From Chromobotia macracanthus (lineage: Eukaryota; Chordata; Actinopteri; Cypriniformes; Botiidae), in the NCBI GenBank assembly GCA_036877525.1, contig JAZGTH010000059.1, positions 1,984,001 to 2,048,000 on the forward strand: a stretch of DNA of 64,000 nt, read 5' to 3'. This document shows positions 24,781 through 56,498 of this stretch, in pieces; within the stretch, counting starts at the first letter, position 1; each line of letters starts with the position of its first letter. The notes beneath the pieces are model-generated. The model was not told the origin of the DNA, did not search any database, and saw only the letters and a list, made by a program, of their open reading frames with translations. The position numbers and the translations under genes are program-made.

Positions 24781-24985
24781 TACCGTCCAGCAGACGAACA
24801 GAACGCGAACGTCACGTACGAACAACGTCGCACTTACGTCACGCACGCGCGACTACAATGGTTGTGCTGGGAAATGTAGTTTTCGTCATACGATTCTTTC
24901 ACGACGTGTCAGCGTTTCAACACCTAGCTCGACCCAAGCGTCGTTTTGACCACGCACCAAAAGCTTTGCAGATAGCACCACGGAA
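24781..24985 (-). promoter_or_regulatory. ccnt2 promoter with CRE-like and ZNF143-like motifs
   Basis: A CpG-rich stretch immediately upstream of the ccnt2 ATG. It contains TTACGTCA (24834-24841), a CREB/ATF-type element, another ACGTCACG at 24809-24816, and on the minus strand ACTACATTTCCCAGC (24866-24880), close to the ZNF143/STAF consensus ACTACAATTCCCAGC. An inverted GACTACAATGG sits at 24851-24861. These are typical of TATA-less promoters of ubiquitously expressed genes. Binding itself is inferred. Confidence 0.6.
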
Positions 24986-27900
24986 CAGAGTTGTCGGGTC
25001 AAACAAAATAAAAATGTGAAAACTTACAAACCAAAAATATTACTGTTATAGAATTAATAACTGTTCTCTTTCCTATTTGAATCATATACAGGTTGGGTGG
25101 ATAAATGGCGTGAACATATTCCACCAATAATTTTAGACTACAGTACAATATTCAATATAATTTATGAATGCTATAGGTAATCATAAAAAATACTTAAAGT
25201 AAAATGTTCACCCATGTCTTTAATAGAGGTAGACTACTAGGAACAAGTTTGTAGAAACAAACTACAAATCCCAATCCCTCAGCAAACATATTATATGCAG
25301 TCTACACAAGTTGTCTAAACATAACAGATGCTGTTTTGCTGGTTTGACAGGGCTAAGAATGAGTAAAACATTAACAGAGTTTTACTTAAATCTTCAAAGA
25401 TAGATTTAATCTGTATTGTAAGAAGAAAACATTTCAGATTTCCTTTAATTATTATATTGATAACTGCACAAACAAATATTAAAATACTGGATATGTTAAT
25501 GGTCAACATAGACAGTTTAATCAATATTTTTTTAATTAAAATGGCTTTAAAGTTTAAAAAAATTTAAAGTTAAAAGTGTGTTTGTCTTTAATCTACCAAA
25601 TTAAAACAGCAATATTTTATACAATAAAAGTACAACAAAAGAGGAATCACTTAACTGTTTTCTTGACAGTCCTACAAATTCCAGAGCATTCCCAACAAGT
25701 AGTTTATCCTAAACAAAATGATTAAAATAAAGACACACTGCAAAAAGAAATAAGAAATATTATAGCAGTATTAATTCTACATGCTTATGTTATTTTACAC
25801 TTAATCACAATAAATATTAACAATGAATAGTTTCACAGCAACATATTTAGAAGTTAAACGTGTTTGCAATGGCCAGTGTGTTTATTGTGCATTCAGGTGT
25901 TAATGTCACAAACTGTAAACTTATACCAGCTTTGTAGAACGAATTATTAACATTTTATTCAAACAAAAAACAAGGGCACCAAATTGAAATTAAAAGTCAG
26001 GTTTGTAACAACATGAGGATAAATGTTAATTTTTGGATAAACTAACCTTTCAAGAAGGAAATAAAACATGAAAGTTTACATGGCAGAAGTGTAAAACTAA
26101 TTCACTAAGGAATAATAACCATTTTAAAATGCGCATATTTGTCCAGTGTGTTTGTTTATAATATAAACTCTCTAAACGCTGTTTACCATGCTTGTCCTTA
26201 TCCTGAATCGGAGTGCCAGCATTCCAGCAGCTTTCTTGGATCACATGGAACACTTTTTCCATCATTTTTGATTCTCTGTGGTATACACGAACCCAATGAT
26301 ATGTTATACTGTGTTTTTTTAACAGGAGAAATACCTGAAACGGAGTAATTTCTGGAATCATGCACAGGTACCAACATTCCCACCTGACAGTTAGTATTTT
26401 TAGCCACTTGATGGCAGTAGAGAGCAAGATCAAATACATTTTATTGCTGTGGACTTGGAATGAGAGAAGGTGCACAAATTTTTGAACAAGCACATTTAAA
26501 TCAGCAGTCAGGGTTCATCTGCACCACAGAGAATATGAAATTACCTGATCCAGATTGGTATTATGACATTATATAATTCCCCCATTCAATGGTGACCTAG
26601 ACATATAGCTAAGACAGTTCATTTTTAAACGCAGCAAAAAAGTTTATTGTTGCTTACATTCAAAGGTGATATATGTGACAGTAGTGCTCAAGGTTATTTA
26701 GTATTTGTCTGACATTCTATTAAAGGTAAAGCCCCATGCAGAGCCCTGTAGCTGCTCAGAATGGGAGCCGGCTGTGCTGGATTTCCACACCTCTTTTTTA
26801 ATGATTGCAGTTTAGAAAGGCTTGTCTCTAGGCAAAGCATTACAACCTGACCATAAATCAAAAAATCAGTTTATTGAGTTTTGTACATTATCATTTTTAT
26901 TCAGACAATGCTTTCTCTGTTCTCCATGCAATGTTTTCATATTGTTTTAAAGAACAGAATAAGATGATGGCAGAAATTAGACAAGCTTAGATGGTGGAAG
27001 AAAAACCATCTGAGACACAACAGAACAATCCAATTATACGGAAGGCCTGCAGGTACATAAAGAAACCGGCAGATGCTTTAACATCCGCATGTCCGGAGTG
27101 AAAGATCGGGCCTTTCTATGCTGCCCACTCATTCCTCATGGGGGTCATAACACACTCACATGCACACAAGCTCTCAGGAAGAGCTTGGCAAGATCTCTGG
27201 CAAAGCAAGACTCTTTCCTTCCAGCTGGTGTTCTTCCACCATCATTAGGCTAAACTGCAGATTGGGCTGATTTTCTCCATGAACAACTAAGAAACAGACT
27301 GTGACTGTCCAGCCCACAGTACAGTGTTCTATGATTCATGTGTAAATACAAAACGGTAGGAATCTATAGGACTCTTAAAATAAAGAATTAAAATTCAATG
27401 ATATGTAGGATGTATCACAAAAACAGGTATCATGCTCCTTAACAGGAGATATGGCAACTTATCCATATCTCTGTATAACACAAAGATGAGAAAGTTGTAT
27501 ATATGTCATCCCAAGTAAGTAATTTAAGAGTTTATGGTACAGCCAAAGTATACAGATGATAATTAAGATATATAAGATGGGTTAGTAAAAAAGCCAGTCA
27601 TCCAATACAAACAATAAATAAAGATTTAGACACTAGATGGTATGCTAGGGCATAACAGTAATGCTTAGAATCTTGCTTAGATAAGCAATAAAGGTCAGGG
27701 TTATTAAACAATTCTTTTATTAATGTTTAACAGATGCATACATTCAAATAGTAATGCTTAGCTCTTGTTTTTAACAACAAAAATGCTACAGGGTTTGGTC
27801 AAGAAGATTTTTTTAACAAACACTTAATACATTTTATTTGTATAAGAACAGCAAAAATAAAACACACATTTATTAGGTTGTATGTTATTAAAAATATTAC

Positions 27901-28700
27901 AGATTTACAACAGACTAAAATGTATAAAGATCAGTTCAACCTGACAAGCTATACAATGACCCCAGTATAATCATCCAGGATGAAAGATACCTTTTTTTCA
28001 TAAAGCAACCTACCTATTTTAGGTCCGATCATTCCTTTGGTAAAATATATTAATGAATGTCAATTTACATTCTGCTGTCATTAGGAGTTTAAATCTTATG
28101 GACAGAATGTTTGACAGACTGGGAATGTTGGGAATGTTCAGCAGTGTATGAAGTATGTATAAAGTACTACTACACTACCCCTGAATCTGTTCAAAGGATC
28201 CAATGAAAACTGTTGAAAAAAACACAAAGATCCACTTTTGATGACTGTTTTAAAAAATAGGATTTTTTCCTGTATACATTTTATAATTTTATAAATAATG
28301 TATAATAATACATTTTTAAACGCTTATCTTTGCAACTTAGATTATATGCTGCAATTACATCACATTTCGATCAACACTGACCCCCAGCGGTTAGTCGAGG
28401 TAGTGCGTCAGACGCTCGTTTATATCAAGACGAGTCTTCTCGTTGTTTACAGTACATTAAACTTTCTTGAAATTTATTTCATTCAGCAGTATATTTATGT
28501 ATTAAAATATGTGCTTTAAAGGCCACATGATATCAAAAATATCACGTTCTAAACGCTTTCGTAAATATTTTATTTACTAAGTAATGTACATGCGTGGTTA
28601 GTTTGACAAAGCGCGGATGCAGAGTGTACGTCCACAACTAAAAGCATTGTGCAGGAGCATGTTTTGAGACTTGAATTAATGAACCGTTTTAATCGAAGAA
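24986..28700. other. ccnt2-tmem163 divergent intergenic region, no acmsd exons
   Basis: AT-rich sequence without recognisable coding exons. The human locus has ACMSD here. None of its motifs (for example GTDYPFPLGE) is visible on either strand. Items of note are an ACTACAAATCCCAA motif (25261-25274, ZNF143-like) and a CTCF-like CCACTTGATGGCAG (26404-26417). Open frames such as 26050-26493 minus resemble no family. Confidence 0.5.
26404..26417 (+). promoter_or_regulatory. CTCF-like motif between ccnt2 and tmem163
   Basis: CCACTTGATGGCAG differs from the CTCF core by one base (T for A at position 6) and lies between two divergent promoters. Confidence 0.3.
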
Positions 28701-29149
28701 TAACCAAATTAACTTGGAAACAACAAATAATAACAAGAAAGTTTGTCATTTTCTGACCGAAAAACCACATACTGTTTGTGTTATCGTAGTCGTATCGTAG
28801 TCTTTCATGTGGCTTTCATATACATCGTTTCTCAGACTCGTCGTCTGCATTAGATCAAGTCGTTTCCATTAGATCAGAGATTTGGGGCCAAAAGTCAAAA
28901 CAAAATGAAGCCAGTGAGTGACACTTCATGTTTTATTGCAGATGGGTTGGTGACATTGGAAATCCTCGGATTGGAGTTGTGGGTGGGGTGGGGGTCCGTG
29001 TTGCTGATGCTGGGCAGATTGCGTTTATCTCTGCATCTCTGCTCCGTTTCTTTCAATACTGCCACTGGATGGCTGCGCGTCGCAGTTCGACGTGAGATCT
29101 TATCTTGAAGGATTTATCTGACTTTAAACAAACAAGCAAGCAAACAAGC
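28701..29149 (+). promoter_or_regulatory. tmem163 promoter and 5' UTR region
   Basis: CpG content rises over this stretch (several TCGT/GTCG motifs at 28785-28865), and CATTAGATCA is repeated at 28848 and 28868 with a short spacer. The 5' UTR frame in phase with the start has a TGA at 29093, so 29150 is the first in-frame ATG. A 67-codon upstream frame starts at ATG 28905 in another phase. Confidence 0.45.
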
Positions 29150-47395
<18,246 letters not shown>

Positions 47396-50300
47396 TACTG
47401 GATCAGAAGAAAAAGGAAACTGTATGGATAACATCCATGCTGTTACATCCATCCCTCTCTGCTCCTGCCCTGCCTCTCTCTCATCACACCCAAATATATT
47501 CAAGTCTGCTGGCAGCCAATTCATCATCATGTTTTTGTAGAATCATCTCACCCACCAGCTCCCAAGATCCTCTTTCACCCAGCACCACATGTTATGGCTG
47601 CAGGAGGGAGAAATTAACAGAAAAACAGAGCTGAGGAAGGATCACAGTATAGGTACTATGACAAGGAGATCACCTAGCAAAGTTCTCCTGGATGGAAACC
47701 CTGGTTTAAACAGAAATCAGCATTTATAGCATCATTAGGTCATTATGGTGACATTTAGCCACACCCCAAAATCATGTTTATATTTATATCAAATACATAC
47801 ATACATACATACACACATACAAATCGATTATACACACTATGTAAAAGTATGTTTATATTTTACTGTACAATATTGTATATAACCTTTCAGAACAAGAGAT
47901 CAGCACTTCCAGTGTAACTGTCATTTCAAGGAAGAAGTCACATCAGATATTTTAAACACGCATTTGCCCAGCAGGTAAACACAAGTATGTGTTAAAGACT
48001 TCATAAACAGGGTCAGCAAACTTCTGTAATTTATTTCAATATGTTAAGTTCCACATGTATAGGTGATAGAGAAGGACATACATTGGGCCTTATTTGTTGA
48101 TAGGGTAAATGGGTAACCAGCACAGACCTTGATTTTAAAAAATTGATTTACTTGTGCTTTTTTGCTTGTACTGTGTATTGTGTCTTATTGGCACAATTTA
48201 TCTTATTTAAAAGCAATTAATTAATCTGACCTTTGTTATGCGAGGATCTGCTATTTTATAGGCAGTGATTTACTTGGCATGCGCTGCTGTATCAGTTTGC
48301 CAGCTGAAATTGAAATTCTCAGCTATTCATTAGTGCCAAGTTACAATCAGAACAGCCTGAAGTATCTGATGCAGAAATGATTGATTTGGACTCAAGCAGA
48401 CAGAGAGAGAAAAATGGTTGGTGCAATGGTGGGCTTGTGAACAGGGCAGCATATTACACAGTGTAGAACAAATCATTGTGAATATGAAGCACATTTTAGC
48501 ATCACACTGTTTAACAATACAAACAGTGTACTAATACAAAATATAATTAACTGTTAAAATATATAATTAACTGTAAAATATAATTACCTTTAATTTGTTT
48601 CTTCACAGAGATTGAAGCATAAACCCAAATGTTTACATAAGCATTTGTGACCTACAATATTTGTAAAAATCTATTTATCAATTTTATCCACATGTAAAAA
48701 TAGCACATCAGCAGATACGGAAGCACATTGAATTAGTAAGCATTATTTATTTCACATATAGCCTGTTACATGGGTTGATACTGAAATGTACAATGTACAT
48801 AAATTAAAGGTTTTGTTACAATATACAATAGGTCACTGACCACTCTGTTCTGACAAGCACAGCACGTTAATTTATGTTACAAATAAACAAATTCTCTTCA
48901 CTGATTAAAGCAAATCAAAAATCATGGGAAATGTTTTACTTTACAGTATCTCCCACACATACATAGACACTCACTTGTTCATCCTTTACGTAAATTATAT
49001 TAAAGAGAATATAGGGCAGCATTTGATCATCAGCAGTCACATTTTCTTATATTTTAATAATGTTTAAATAATGTTTCATACAAATATGCTTGTTTGTTTG
49101 ATTTGGGACTAAAATGTAACTGAATGTAATTGACTGTGATCAATCACAGCTCACCTGCACACTGATCTATAACACCATTATAATCAGACAATCATAAGCC
49201 CACAAATAACTGCAGCAAAGACTCCCAAAGCCTTTTCAGTACTGCTAAATGTCATCTCATCTCAAGAGGGAAACTTTCAATCAGAATAGTAGTCAAATCA
49301 AAATAGATTTTTGTCTTTATATCATCATGACAATGTTGTTTATTTATAATCGATTTTGTTATTCAGGCAGTTCCACTGGTACACTTGTGATGTAATGCAA
49401 CAGTGATTTGTTTGTTTAATTTTTATGCATCAACTGACATTTTTTTATTACTTGAATATACATAAAATTCAGTGTTTTAAAATCCTATAAAAACTGTATT
49501 GACTGTATATGTGTATAGACTGCCAGTGTTAACTGATATTTCAATGTGCCGAATGCTGTATTATGTTTACGTAATTTGGTATTGAGTACTAACAATGGAG
49601 ATGTCAGGTCTCAGCTGCCAGGTTAGGCAGGCCATTTGTCATTTGCATTTTTACATTAGTCATATTGTGCTGCTTTGTAAATCTCGAAACATGTTACAGT
49701 CCTAATGTACCATCATTTGACATGTAGGAGAAAGTGCTTTATTGTCATAGACTGTAGTGGCTGTAATTGTTGCATTACTGTAAAGATCATCAGGGTCAAA
49801 CATAGGGTTAAATTGCTACATTGGCTTAGCTGAGGTCATAGTCATTGTACAAATCACAAATTGATCTAGATTCCAAAGACAAAACTGCTAGTTAGACCAC
49901 TACTAAACTTCTAGTTAGACCATGTTTTTAGTTGGCACAAACTTATGCTGTAGTGTAGTCTTATCATTTATGTAAGCAATATTCACTAATATGCTTTGCA
50001 TGTAAAAAGTAAAACCCCTTACCCACAAAATGCTGCACAAACACACATACTGGCACAAGCACATGGCACGCATGCACAAACAAATGCACACACAAAACAT
50101 TTCTAATGTCAAATTATGTCCAGCACTTAGATGAAGAGTTCTGAATGTACATTCATTTCAATAGTAATACTGATATCTATATTTCTGTAGAACCTGTGAA
50201 GATGAATAGCTTAACATTAAAGGTTGTACAAAAAGCTTTAAAACATGTTTGAATGTGTCTTATTGTCCCTTTCTGTGTATTCTGTTGTGTAATGATAATT

Positions 50301-50540
50301 ACAAATACAAAACGGAACACAAAAAGACATTAAAAGTGTAAGACAATGAATCTGAATATTTTAACACAATAACATGTAGAAGAATTGAATAGGCATATCA
50401 AAGAGTCAAACACTGTAGGCAAAAGAAAAAATGTACAATTTACAGTTGTGCTTTTCCTCAACTGTTGGGCATGCATGAAGAAACAAAGCCTGATTATTCG
50501 ACTGCTGTATTTGGTCAACAGGTGCTCTGCACTTCTATTT
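47396..50540 (+). other. tmem163 3' UTR and downstream flank
   Basis: Non-coding, AT-rich. Contains a (TACA)n tract at about 47796-47820 and candidate poly(A) signals. The 3' end of the mRNA cannot be fixed. Confidence 0.45.
48882..48887 (+). terminator. Candidate tmem163 poly(A) signal
   Basis: AATAAA about 1.5 kb after the tmem163 stop, in non-coding AT-rich DNA. An alternative ATTAAA lies at about 48803. The choice is uncertain. Confidence 0.3.
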
Positions 50541-50544
50541 CTGA

Positions 50545-50558
50545 TCACTAGATGGCGG
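50545..50558 (+). promoter_or_regulatory. CTCF-like motif downstream of tmem163
   Basis: TCACTAGATGGCGG agrees with the vertebrate CTCF core (C)CACYAGRKGGCRS at every position but the first. It lies about 3.2 kb past the tmem163 stop at the start of the gene-poor stretch. Occupancy is inferred only. Confidence 0.4.
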
Positions 50559-53095
50559 AATGTTAACAAGTTACAGTTTTACAGGGCTGATAATAGTTTC
50601 AGAAAACGACCAAATCATCCCCACAACCTACCCCAAAACATGGGAAATCCATTCCAAACTAAAATGATCCTTTTCTCTCAGATAAATTCATGATATTTGT
50701 TCCACACATGTAATCTAACTATACCAAGCAAGGGAACTCAACCCACAAACTATAATTAGGGTGGCACTTTTTTCCCACTTTTTAGTTCAAGCACAGATTG
50801 ATCTTTGTGTGGAGCTTGCATGTTCCTTAGATTAGGCAAACTGCATATAACTTGGCCTTAGTTGTGTGTGTGTGACTGGCCATTAATTTAGGGTATACCC
50901 TGACTATGGCCTAAGATGCTGGGATAGGCTCCTGTCCCCTGTGACCCTAAAGAGGAAAAGCAGATTTGGAGGATGGTTGCTGTATATTTATCATATGTGT
51001 GTATGTATGGCATATGTGCTACAATTGCTACTTTTGCATTTTTCATGAGAGTCTGTTGCCATGGTTTCTATAGCAGTAAAAGCGGAAACCAAAGACAACG
51101 CATGACGCAATCAGGTGACAGGTGACCTATGAGTGGAGCAGAACACTGCTTAAAACTGTGAATTTCTCTGAATTCCAACATTGTTGAAAACATTAAGGAC
51201 AAAATATGTAACACTGGGCTTGTGGTTTTCACATTTTTAATGCAAAAATTGTACACTTTATATCTTTAAATCTGTATTGTATGTCAGTCACGTGTCTAGG
51301 CATATGTCAAGTTCTATTGCAGCCGGAGCCTGATTTCAGCTTTATCTAATAAACACCACTTGTAGAAACTGCCATCTGTCGTTTCAGCTGACCACACTTG
51401 TATTTCAGAGCACTTCCGCAAGAAACCCACTGTGAGACTTTTGAGTCAGGCTGCTGAATGAACAGATTTCACACTGGAAACAGGCGTAGAATCAAAACTA
51501 AACCTTGGAGTCAGACAACAACAGTCAAAATCTCTTGGGCAAATGGAAGTGAGGTTTAGAGGGTAGTCTAGCTTTCAAACGCTGCCCCAAAGTCAGAGGG
51601 AATGGCTGGAATCTTCCAGTCCATTCCTCTCCTGCCGCAAGTGTAAATCCCTGACTGACATGTTTGAAATGACTGTTACAGCTGTCCACTGTTGTTTTTG
51701 GACTCTGGGTCTATATTTTCAAAATGGTCTTTGACTTATGAAGATTTCCTAACTCTCCTTTGTCCAAGATGCTTAGTTTAGAAACAACGTTACTGCTTTA
51801 AGCTAAGAATGATTTGTTCATTTGTTAAAAAACAGTTTATTGAAAAGGCCTAAATGAGTGACATTAGAGATGGAAATCACAACGATAATGTAATTAAAAA
51901 TTGACACTTATTGGTTATGAATGTAAATCTAGCTGTCTTAGATCTTAGGTGTGGTGCATCTCTTCATGTGTCATATGGAGCATGCCTGTGAATCTGAATA
52001 ACAAGCAGTAAGTTCACATGGTTCACATTTCTCATTCCAGTTTGTTCCCAGGCTGATCAGACTTCTACAGTAACTTAGAACCTGTTGGATTCTCTCCTTC
52101 CGACTGAGATGGATGAACTAAAAGCAGAGTTAAAACTTTGTTCAGTGAATGGAACAGCATTCCAGTCATGATGTGAAACATACCACAACACAAGATCATA
52201 TGTGCTACAGCTCACAGCTGCAGATCTGACATTTCTCATGTGCCCTTGGCTTGGCTTCCTTGGTCAGATCCAGGAAGCTACTGTGTATTTACTCCTAAAT
52301 TAAAGATCTTTGATTCACAATTAAATATGTTTTATATAATATATATCATTTATATATAACACAAATATTATATACCCGGTCCTCGAATCTGATTGGACGG
52401 AAGGCAACATATTGCTTTATAATTAAATTTGTCACTAAGATTGTATTACAATTTCTGTTTGGTATTTACCGGGTTTTTCAGCATCTTGGGAATTATTTTG
52501 TTGCAACAAAATAATTTTTGTATTTAAACTTTTCTGTATTAACTGAAATCATCTCATGCTCTGATATATGTTAAGGGTTCTTTGCAGTTCTCTTCCACCA
52601 ATTAATCACAAGATTAGTTTTGGCCTACTTGACTTAAAGCTTCAAATCCTCTGCACCATGCTCATGAGACACCAGACAGAAGACTAGATCTTATATTTGT
52701 ATTAATTTAAAGGTCCAAAACAATTATGCTACTGGAAAGTGGTGTTGAACTATTAAAATATATATGTTAAGGTATACAGTGGGTGGACATACACAAATGC
52801 CCACGTGATCCTAACACACCCACACACTGACAACAACTGATTGAGACATCAGGCATTGCTGCTTATGGAATGTATATATCAGCCAATCGGGGACCAAAGA
52901 TGGAGCAGCTGTTGCTATGACAATGGCCATAAGCTTGCCTTATGAAGGGGGAGGGTACAGGCATCTATCAGTGCTGGATGGAGACATCTGTTGGCACGGA
53001 TTGAGACGAGATGTTGGCAGATGGACTCAGTTGTCGGAAACAGCCATGCAAGTAGACAAATCTGCAAAATTCCCTCCTTAGCAGTTATTGTTGTG

Positions 53096-53238
53096 TTCCT
53101 GTAGCTCCAGTAGAGCATTCTGTTAGCAGTGCAAAAGATCATGGGTTTGATTCCCAGGGAACACACGTACTGGTAAAATGTATTGCTTGGATGCGCTGTA
53201 AGTCGCTCAAAGCGTCTGCCAAATGAATAAATGTATTA
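53096..53238 (+). repeat. tRNA-derived SINE
   Basis: tRNA-like head: TGTAGCTCCAGTAGAGCATT (A-box type) and GGTTTGATTCC (B box, 53144-53154) followed by CAGGGAACACAC. The 3' part is GTAAGTCGCTCAAAGCGTCT then AAATGAATAAATGTATT. Such heads and tails are known in cyprinid and other teleost SINEs. Confidence 0.8.
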
Positions 53239-55937
53239 AAAGTTTTGTGTTGTGAGCATTAACCTGAAGCGTTACCTGCATCTACAGATTTTTGTTTTGA
53301 AAAATTATTGCTTTGGAGATCTCTGTTTAATGTGGTGATTTTAGCATATCAGTCAATGTGTCATGTTATATTGAATATATTTAAACTATATAACTATAAG
53401 ACTATATTGAAACCCTTATTTTAAGATAAATACAGGAAATATAGATCTCATTTCAGACCTTCTGTGACTGAATATTGTGGCAAACAGTTTTGTCTTTACA
53501 GCATTTGGTTGCAGAGTCAAAATTACAGCATCATCAAATTGTGCCTTATTGAATTTACTTAATTAGGAAAAGAGCCAGTGCCATCTAATGAGGCATCTGC
53601 CTGAGGAATAAAGACATGAGAATCGATGCTGGTAAAACAACTATTGGGAGGGAATAGAATTGCAACCCTAGTTACTCACCTCTGGGGATGTTATTGAGGA
53701 ACCTTGGTTTGTGCCATTGGACAGCTCTTGTGAGTTGTAAATGTTTCACCAGTGTCCTTCACAGCCAAAATTAGAATGTAGCTTGAGTAATGTGTACAAA
53801 CATTACATCATGTACAAACAACACAAAAACACTTGGGAGAAAAACAGACAGTTACACCTATGACAGCCACCTGAACAGTCATATCATTCTTACAGATAGT
53901 TTTTCCTTAAACATCCTGAAAAACGTAACACTGAGAACAGGTGTGTGCCCAGATTATATGCAATTCTCAGACACATGCCCTTGTGTGTTCCAACATGCTG
54001 TTAAAATAACTGCATCAAGGCAACAGACAGGGAGTATACTTGACCAAACTGATTTATATTGCATAATCCTTAAAATGAAATGAGCAGTGCAAGCTAGCAA
54101 AATCACAACAGGGGCTAACAAGAGCAAACTACTGATATAAATCAGAAATGTGACTTCTTGTCTAAAATCTAAAATCTCCTTCAAAACAGTAATTTTTAAA
54201 CTTTAAACATGTAATTTTGGGCTTATCTATAAATAAAACTGCTATTTTAGGACAATCAGCAGGTTGTGGTAACACACACACATTGTCATTTCAGGCTTTG
54301 CTACCCACTTAGCTGTGTGCTGGAAGGGTCATGTAATTGTGACTGGATGTCCTGCTGCAACATGAGCTCATAAACCATGTTCTCAAAAACGTGATGTACA
54401 AATCACTCTTCTTTTTTACATGTATCTATCATTTTTACATGTTTTTCCTGAATGCATTTTTCAACACTGGTGGACACTCTGGTTTTATATCAGAATGTTT
54501 GTCTATATATTATATAGAGATCAAACAGATACTTTAATGGACATTACAATGAATTTTTGTGCTGTTTATTGCTTTAAATTAAACACTAACTGCTGTGTGT
54601 TTGCCTTTAAGATTTGTTTGTCTGATGTAAACAACACACATGATCATGAAAGCTGAGCACTAGTATTGCTAAACCCTGTTATTGAGAAACACCCAGAGCC
54701 CTTATTCAGACTGGATAATGTTTGACTCACAATACAAACACTGCTAGAACTACAAGAACAAGCTAAGGCATGTTTCACACTGTGTGTACACACACAAGTA
54801 CATACTCTCCTGAGCTGTATACTGCAATTTAATAACTCATTCTCTGTTGATTTCTCCCATCACAGACTCAATTTTTCTGTGGTCAACACCTAACATAGTG
54901 AATTGGAAACTGAATTGGTGATGGGAGAAATAGTCATTTTGTTCAAGTTACCTAAAGGGAAGATATTTTGCAAAAAATGTTTATTTGCATAAATCACCAT
55001 GCAGATAAAAATAGCAAAAATGGTCAAAGGGAAAATGTAATGTGTTCTTATAGTCCTTTGCCCGAATACATTTCTTTCTTAAGTGAAAAAAAGCATATTT
55101 ATTAGAACCTGTTTACCAGTCATGGTCACTATATTGTTGTTGTATGGAAAAGACTTCTGTGTATATTATTCACAAAATATATTTTTATATACATATTTTA
55201 TACAGATTTTATACATATATAAAATATATACATATATTTTGTCCCACAGAACAGGAATCACAGTTTTGGAACAAATGGGCCTGAGAAAACAATGTTTGGA
55301 TGAATATATTTAGTGTCATTTTTTGAAAATGCACCCCAGTATCTCCAAACCAAAACCAACAACACATTAATTAACTAAGCAATCAAAAGCCAGGGCAGCC
55401 AGTCAAATCCTGTCTGGATTCACGTTCTCCAGCTGGGGACCCCACACAACAACCTCTGACCTTCTGTCCCACAAAGAGCAGGGCTAGAGTCTCAGTGAGC
55501 TGCTCATATGTGGGAATAGTTTCCTGGGATGGAATGGTTGTAAAAGAGAAGAACAAAGAGCTCTTTGTTGTAATTCCCCAAACCACCTATCATCTAATCT
55601 AATATAGCGAGATACTGTTTCACTGATGTCAAATGTGTTTATTTAGGAATGATGGGGTAAAATTTAGTTGAGGATGAGCAACAACTCCTTATGAATATAA
55701 TCAAAACAAAAGTGTTTTTCAAGTTGCAGATGTTCAGACAAACACTTTACTGTAAGAAACACTGAAAGAGACCATAAAGATGAGCTTAAGTTTCTGAGGC
55801 CTCATCTGCAACACCTCTTTCCTTGTTACTTAATGCTGGTAACTCTGCCCTTGTAACTCCCAACTTCCATGAAGGCTTGTTATTCTGTTACTGACTAATA
55901 TTGTCTCAGTCATGAATCAGCCTTTGTACAAAGAACT

Positions 55938-55939
<2 letters not shown>

Positions 55940-55973
<34 letters not shown>
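55940..55973. repeat. (CT)n microsatellite
   Basis: Seventeen or so CT units without interruption. Confidence 0.9.
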
Positions 55974-55977
<4 letters not shown>

Positions 55978-56498
55978 CATTTTGGGGGTTGTACAAAAAA
56001 GGTCATTTTACCTGCTTTATAAGGAACAATGAGTGACTAAATCCCTTTCTCCATATGGAATTTGCCCAGGAGGGCCAGAAAGGGTAGCTTGAATTGTGAG
56101 GTTTTTGATATTTAATCCGTTTAGCACTATTTGATTTTCTTTTATCAGGCTGAGAAAATATTTTCTCATTTTTTTAGCTTTACATCATCGTTTAATCTGC
56201 ACTAAATTTAGATTAAGCTTTAGAATCAAGGCTTGTCCCTATTATAATGACCAACAATGTGTACACGCTGTGGAATGGGAATACTCCTAAACCTGCTTTT
56301 TATTATTATTATTATTGTTGTTGTTGTTTTTAAAAGGTAATTTAACATTTAGAAAGGTAATATAATCATTTCCGTAATCATAAATTTCATAATATTGAAC
56401 ATCTGGTTGCATGCCTACGTATGTTTATTTGATGTATCGAATCTTTGTCTAAATAACTATAGACACCAAAACTCTGAATCAATTGTATGATTTGTATG

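Noticed and set aside
26050..26493. 147-codon minus frame between ccnt2 and tmem163
   Set aside because: No motif of any protein family. It does not resemble ACMSD, the gene expected there.
28905..29108. 67-codon ORF just upstream of tmem163, and a GTGAGT...TTGCAG pair inside it
   Set aside because: Out of frame with tmem163. The would-be intron is under 40 nt, too short for a vertebrate. It may only be an upstream ORF.
55383..55586. Reading the exon-like ORF as an mgat5 exon
   Set aside because: Neighbourhood would fit, but the peptide does not match MGAT5 and no other exons of that gene are visible.
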